Positions 62,632 through 64,000 of a stretch of 64,000 nucleotides of DNA are shown here, one piece after another (positions within the stretch are counted from its first letter, which is position 1; each line of letters opens with the position of its first letter). The position numbers and the translations under genes were made by a program. The stretch covers positions 117,174,500 through 117,238,499 of the forward strand of contig CM035806.1 in NCBI GenBank assembly GCA_020466095.1, in the 5' to 3' direction. The notes beneath the pieces were generated by a model. The model saw nothing but the letters and a program-made list of their open reading frames with translations, was not told the origin of the DNA and searched no databases. This DNA comes from Chlorops oryzae. Taxonomy: Eukaryota > Arthropoda > Insecta > Diptera > Chloropidae.

Positions 62632-64000
62632 TGTGCTGGGTCGATGAAGGGTTAAAGATTTCAAATGCAAAATGTTAAACGAACATATGTCTACCTAATA
62701 CTCACTGCATACACCTGTTACATACAGACACGCACGCATGCAAATCGGCTTTTCTAAGCCTTCCATACAAATATATTTGTGAATATATTTATGTAGGTGG
62801 ATATACATACATATATTGATCACGCCACCTTCGCTTTCTTACTTCTTAGTACCTGCAAGTGAAACGTGTCCCAGGCTTTGGGTACAGGTTGCTATTGAGA
62901 AAAGAAAAAAAACTATTAAAACAAAGGAACTTAGAAAAGAAGAGAAAGAAAAAACCCTGTTGCACTGCTCTTCTGCATTTATTCTAATTGCTGAATGGTA
63001 AAGAGAGCTTTTGAAGATGCAGCTATAAAACTCCGTTTCGATCTTTGCTCAATCATTCTTTCGATAGCCGTTTAAAATGTTAGTTGTATTTGACCAAAGT
63101 GGAAAACAATTATATTATTAAATTTTGCTAATTTGGAAAAAAAAAGACAAGAAAGTGTTTCAAGTTAATAATAAATTTCAACCGATTTTTGTTTCAATTG
63201 TGAAACGAATTTACTGGTAAATTCATCTACGTACATCTAATAGTACACTCGAGCGATTCCTCGCTGAAATTGTTGTGTCCAAAATCCTGGAAAAGATTAC
63301 GTAAGTAGTCACATGGTTTTTAGGGCTGATAATTCTCAAGGCTATTATAGGACTTTTCTAATCGGACGTCATCCTACTGGTCAATTGATTTTGCGCCTCA
63401 TTTTGGCTATTTTTCTTCGCCTGGGTACTAACGGAAGCACCCAGGCTTATATTTTTTGTCTCATCAAACACGTGGGTGTTTGTTAATCCTCCAGAAGTCC
63501 CGTGTTATTGTATCGTTCCGACTTTTGCATAACCTTTGGGGAGTCTCGCTAAATCATCGTTCTTAGTATCAAAAGAAGTGGAATACCGGAAGCTTTGTTT
63601 GAAAGTCAAGGAAGTCAAACGTCAGTTAGACGCTGGTTCATCGAAAACATCGTTTAAATCTTCCAATGGGATCTGTTCGGCATTGCTGTTACTTCGACTC
63701 TCTGGTATAAGAACAGATGAGACTCCTTGCTAAGAAATTATGTCAAAAAACGTCATACTCAGGGTATTTTAAGTATATTTGAATGTGTGTAAGTATTCAT
63801 CATCCGATCAAATTAACTCAGTAGTTTTGGGTAAAATACGAACCGTTTTCCACAAGTAATGAAATTTGCAATTCCTCACCTTTAGCTCTTCGACAAATTA
63901 AAGTTTTAATTCGATATCAGCTGTTAACTACGGCAAAAAAAAAAGCAAAGAGGTTTACAAATTTGGTTATTCGTCGCTGCTGCTGCACTAGCTGAAGGCC
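62632..64000 (+). repeat. 3' LTR (truncated by window end)
   Basis: First 1369 bp of the LTR, beginning TGTGCTGGGTCG. By comparison about 985 bp more should follow. The sequence just before it (CAAAACTTGTGG) is a poor polypurine tract, unlike most Gypsy elements. Confidence 0.9.

Larger units (their letters stand above)
54568..64000 (+). mobile_element. Gypsy-type LTR retrotransposon with RING-Gag (3' end outside)
   Basis: Order: 5' LTR 54568-56922, primer site 56926, leader, gag from 57593, pol 59251-62577, 3' LTR from 62632 running past the window end. Over the 1369 comparable bases the LTRs differ by three substitutions and one A-run indel, so the insertion is young. No envelope frame. 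Long LTRs and a lysine-tRNA-like primer site recall the Osvaldo/Ulysses group (memory, not tested). Confidence 0.93.

Overview
The window is from the genome of a higher (schizophoran) fly. The DNA is AT-rich, has long introns, carries two 100-base assembly gaps (36026-36125 and 48626-48725) and is packed with Diptera-type transposons. These include mini-me-like repeats with GTCY microsatellites, mariners, many short hAT relatives, Harbinger-like MITEs, a MULE, LINEs and LTR retrotransposons. The only ordinary host gene I recognise is PAN3, the pseudokinase subunit of the PAN2-PAN3 poly(A) deadenylase. Its last four coding exons lie on the + strand between 3662 and 14278. Exon phases and residues agree with animal PAN3 as I know it from memory.

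Layout. 1-3661: upstream PAN3 intron with a decayed hAT end, a frameshifted mariner and a tRNA-derived SINE. 3662-14278: PAN3, including an 8.2-kb intron holding an R1-like LINE remnant, TIR elements and mini-me repeats, and a last intron holding two inverted-repeat elements. 14279-25700: intergenic nested transposons (mariner inside a Harbinger-like MITE, several hAT relatives with exact 8-bp target duplications) and two tRNA-like units. 26115-30447: a Mag-like LTR retrotransposon on the - strand. 31000-38000: satellite fragments, mini-me repeats, an LTR fragment and two hAT relatives. 38089-50500: a MULE transposase relic on the - strand, apparently split by a full-length LINE and other insertions, then a disrupted orphan protein family. 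51000-54567: a Myb/SANT-like fragment, a foldback hAT and minisatellite. 54568 to the end: a young Gypsy-type LTR retrotransposon whose 3' LTR runs off the window.

Strongest observations. (1) The PAN3 acceptor at 11973 is preceded by 647 nt without a single AG dinucleotide. It lacks a local pyrimidine tract, and a strong tract plus a CTAAT branch-like motif sits about 505 nt upstream, which is the signature of a very distant branch point. (2) The LINE has ORF1 and ORF2 in one frame separated only by TAG CAATCA, which fits the TAG-CARYYA readthrough context, and there is no ATG before the endonuclease domain. The element is bounded by an apparently perfect 432-bp direct repeat. (3) The Gypsy element has a RING-H2 finger at the start of Gag and a textbook -1 frameshift signal (GGGAAAC, 9-nt spacer, 8-bp stem) at the gag/pol overlap. 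All comparisons were made by eye and no database was searched.
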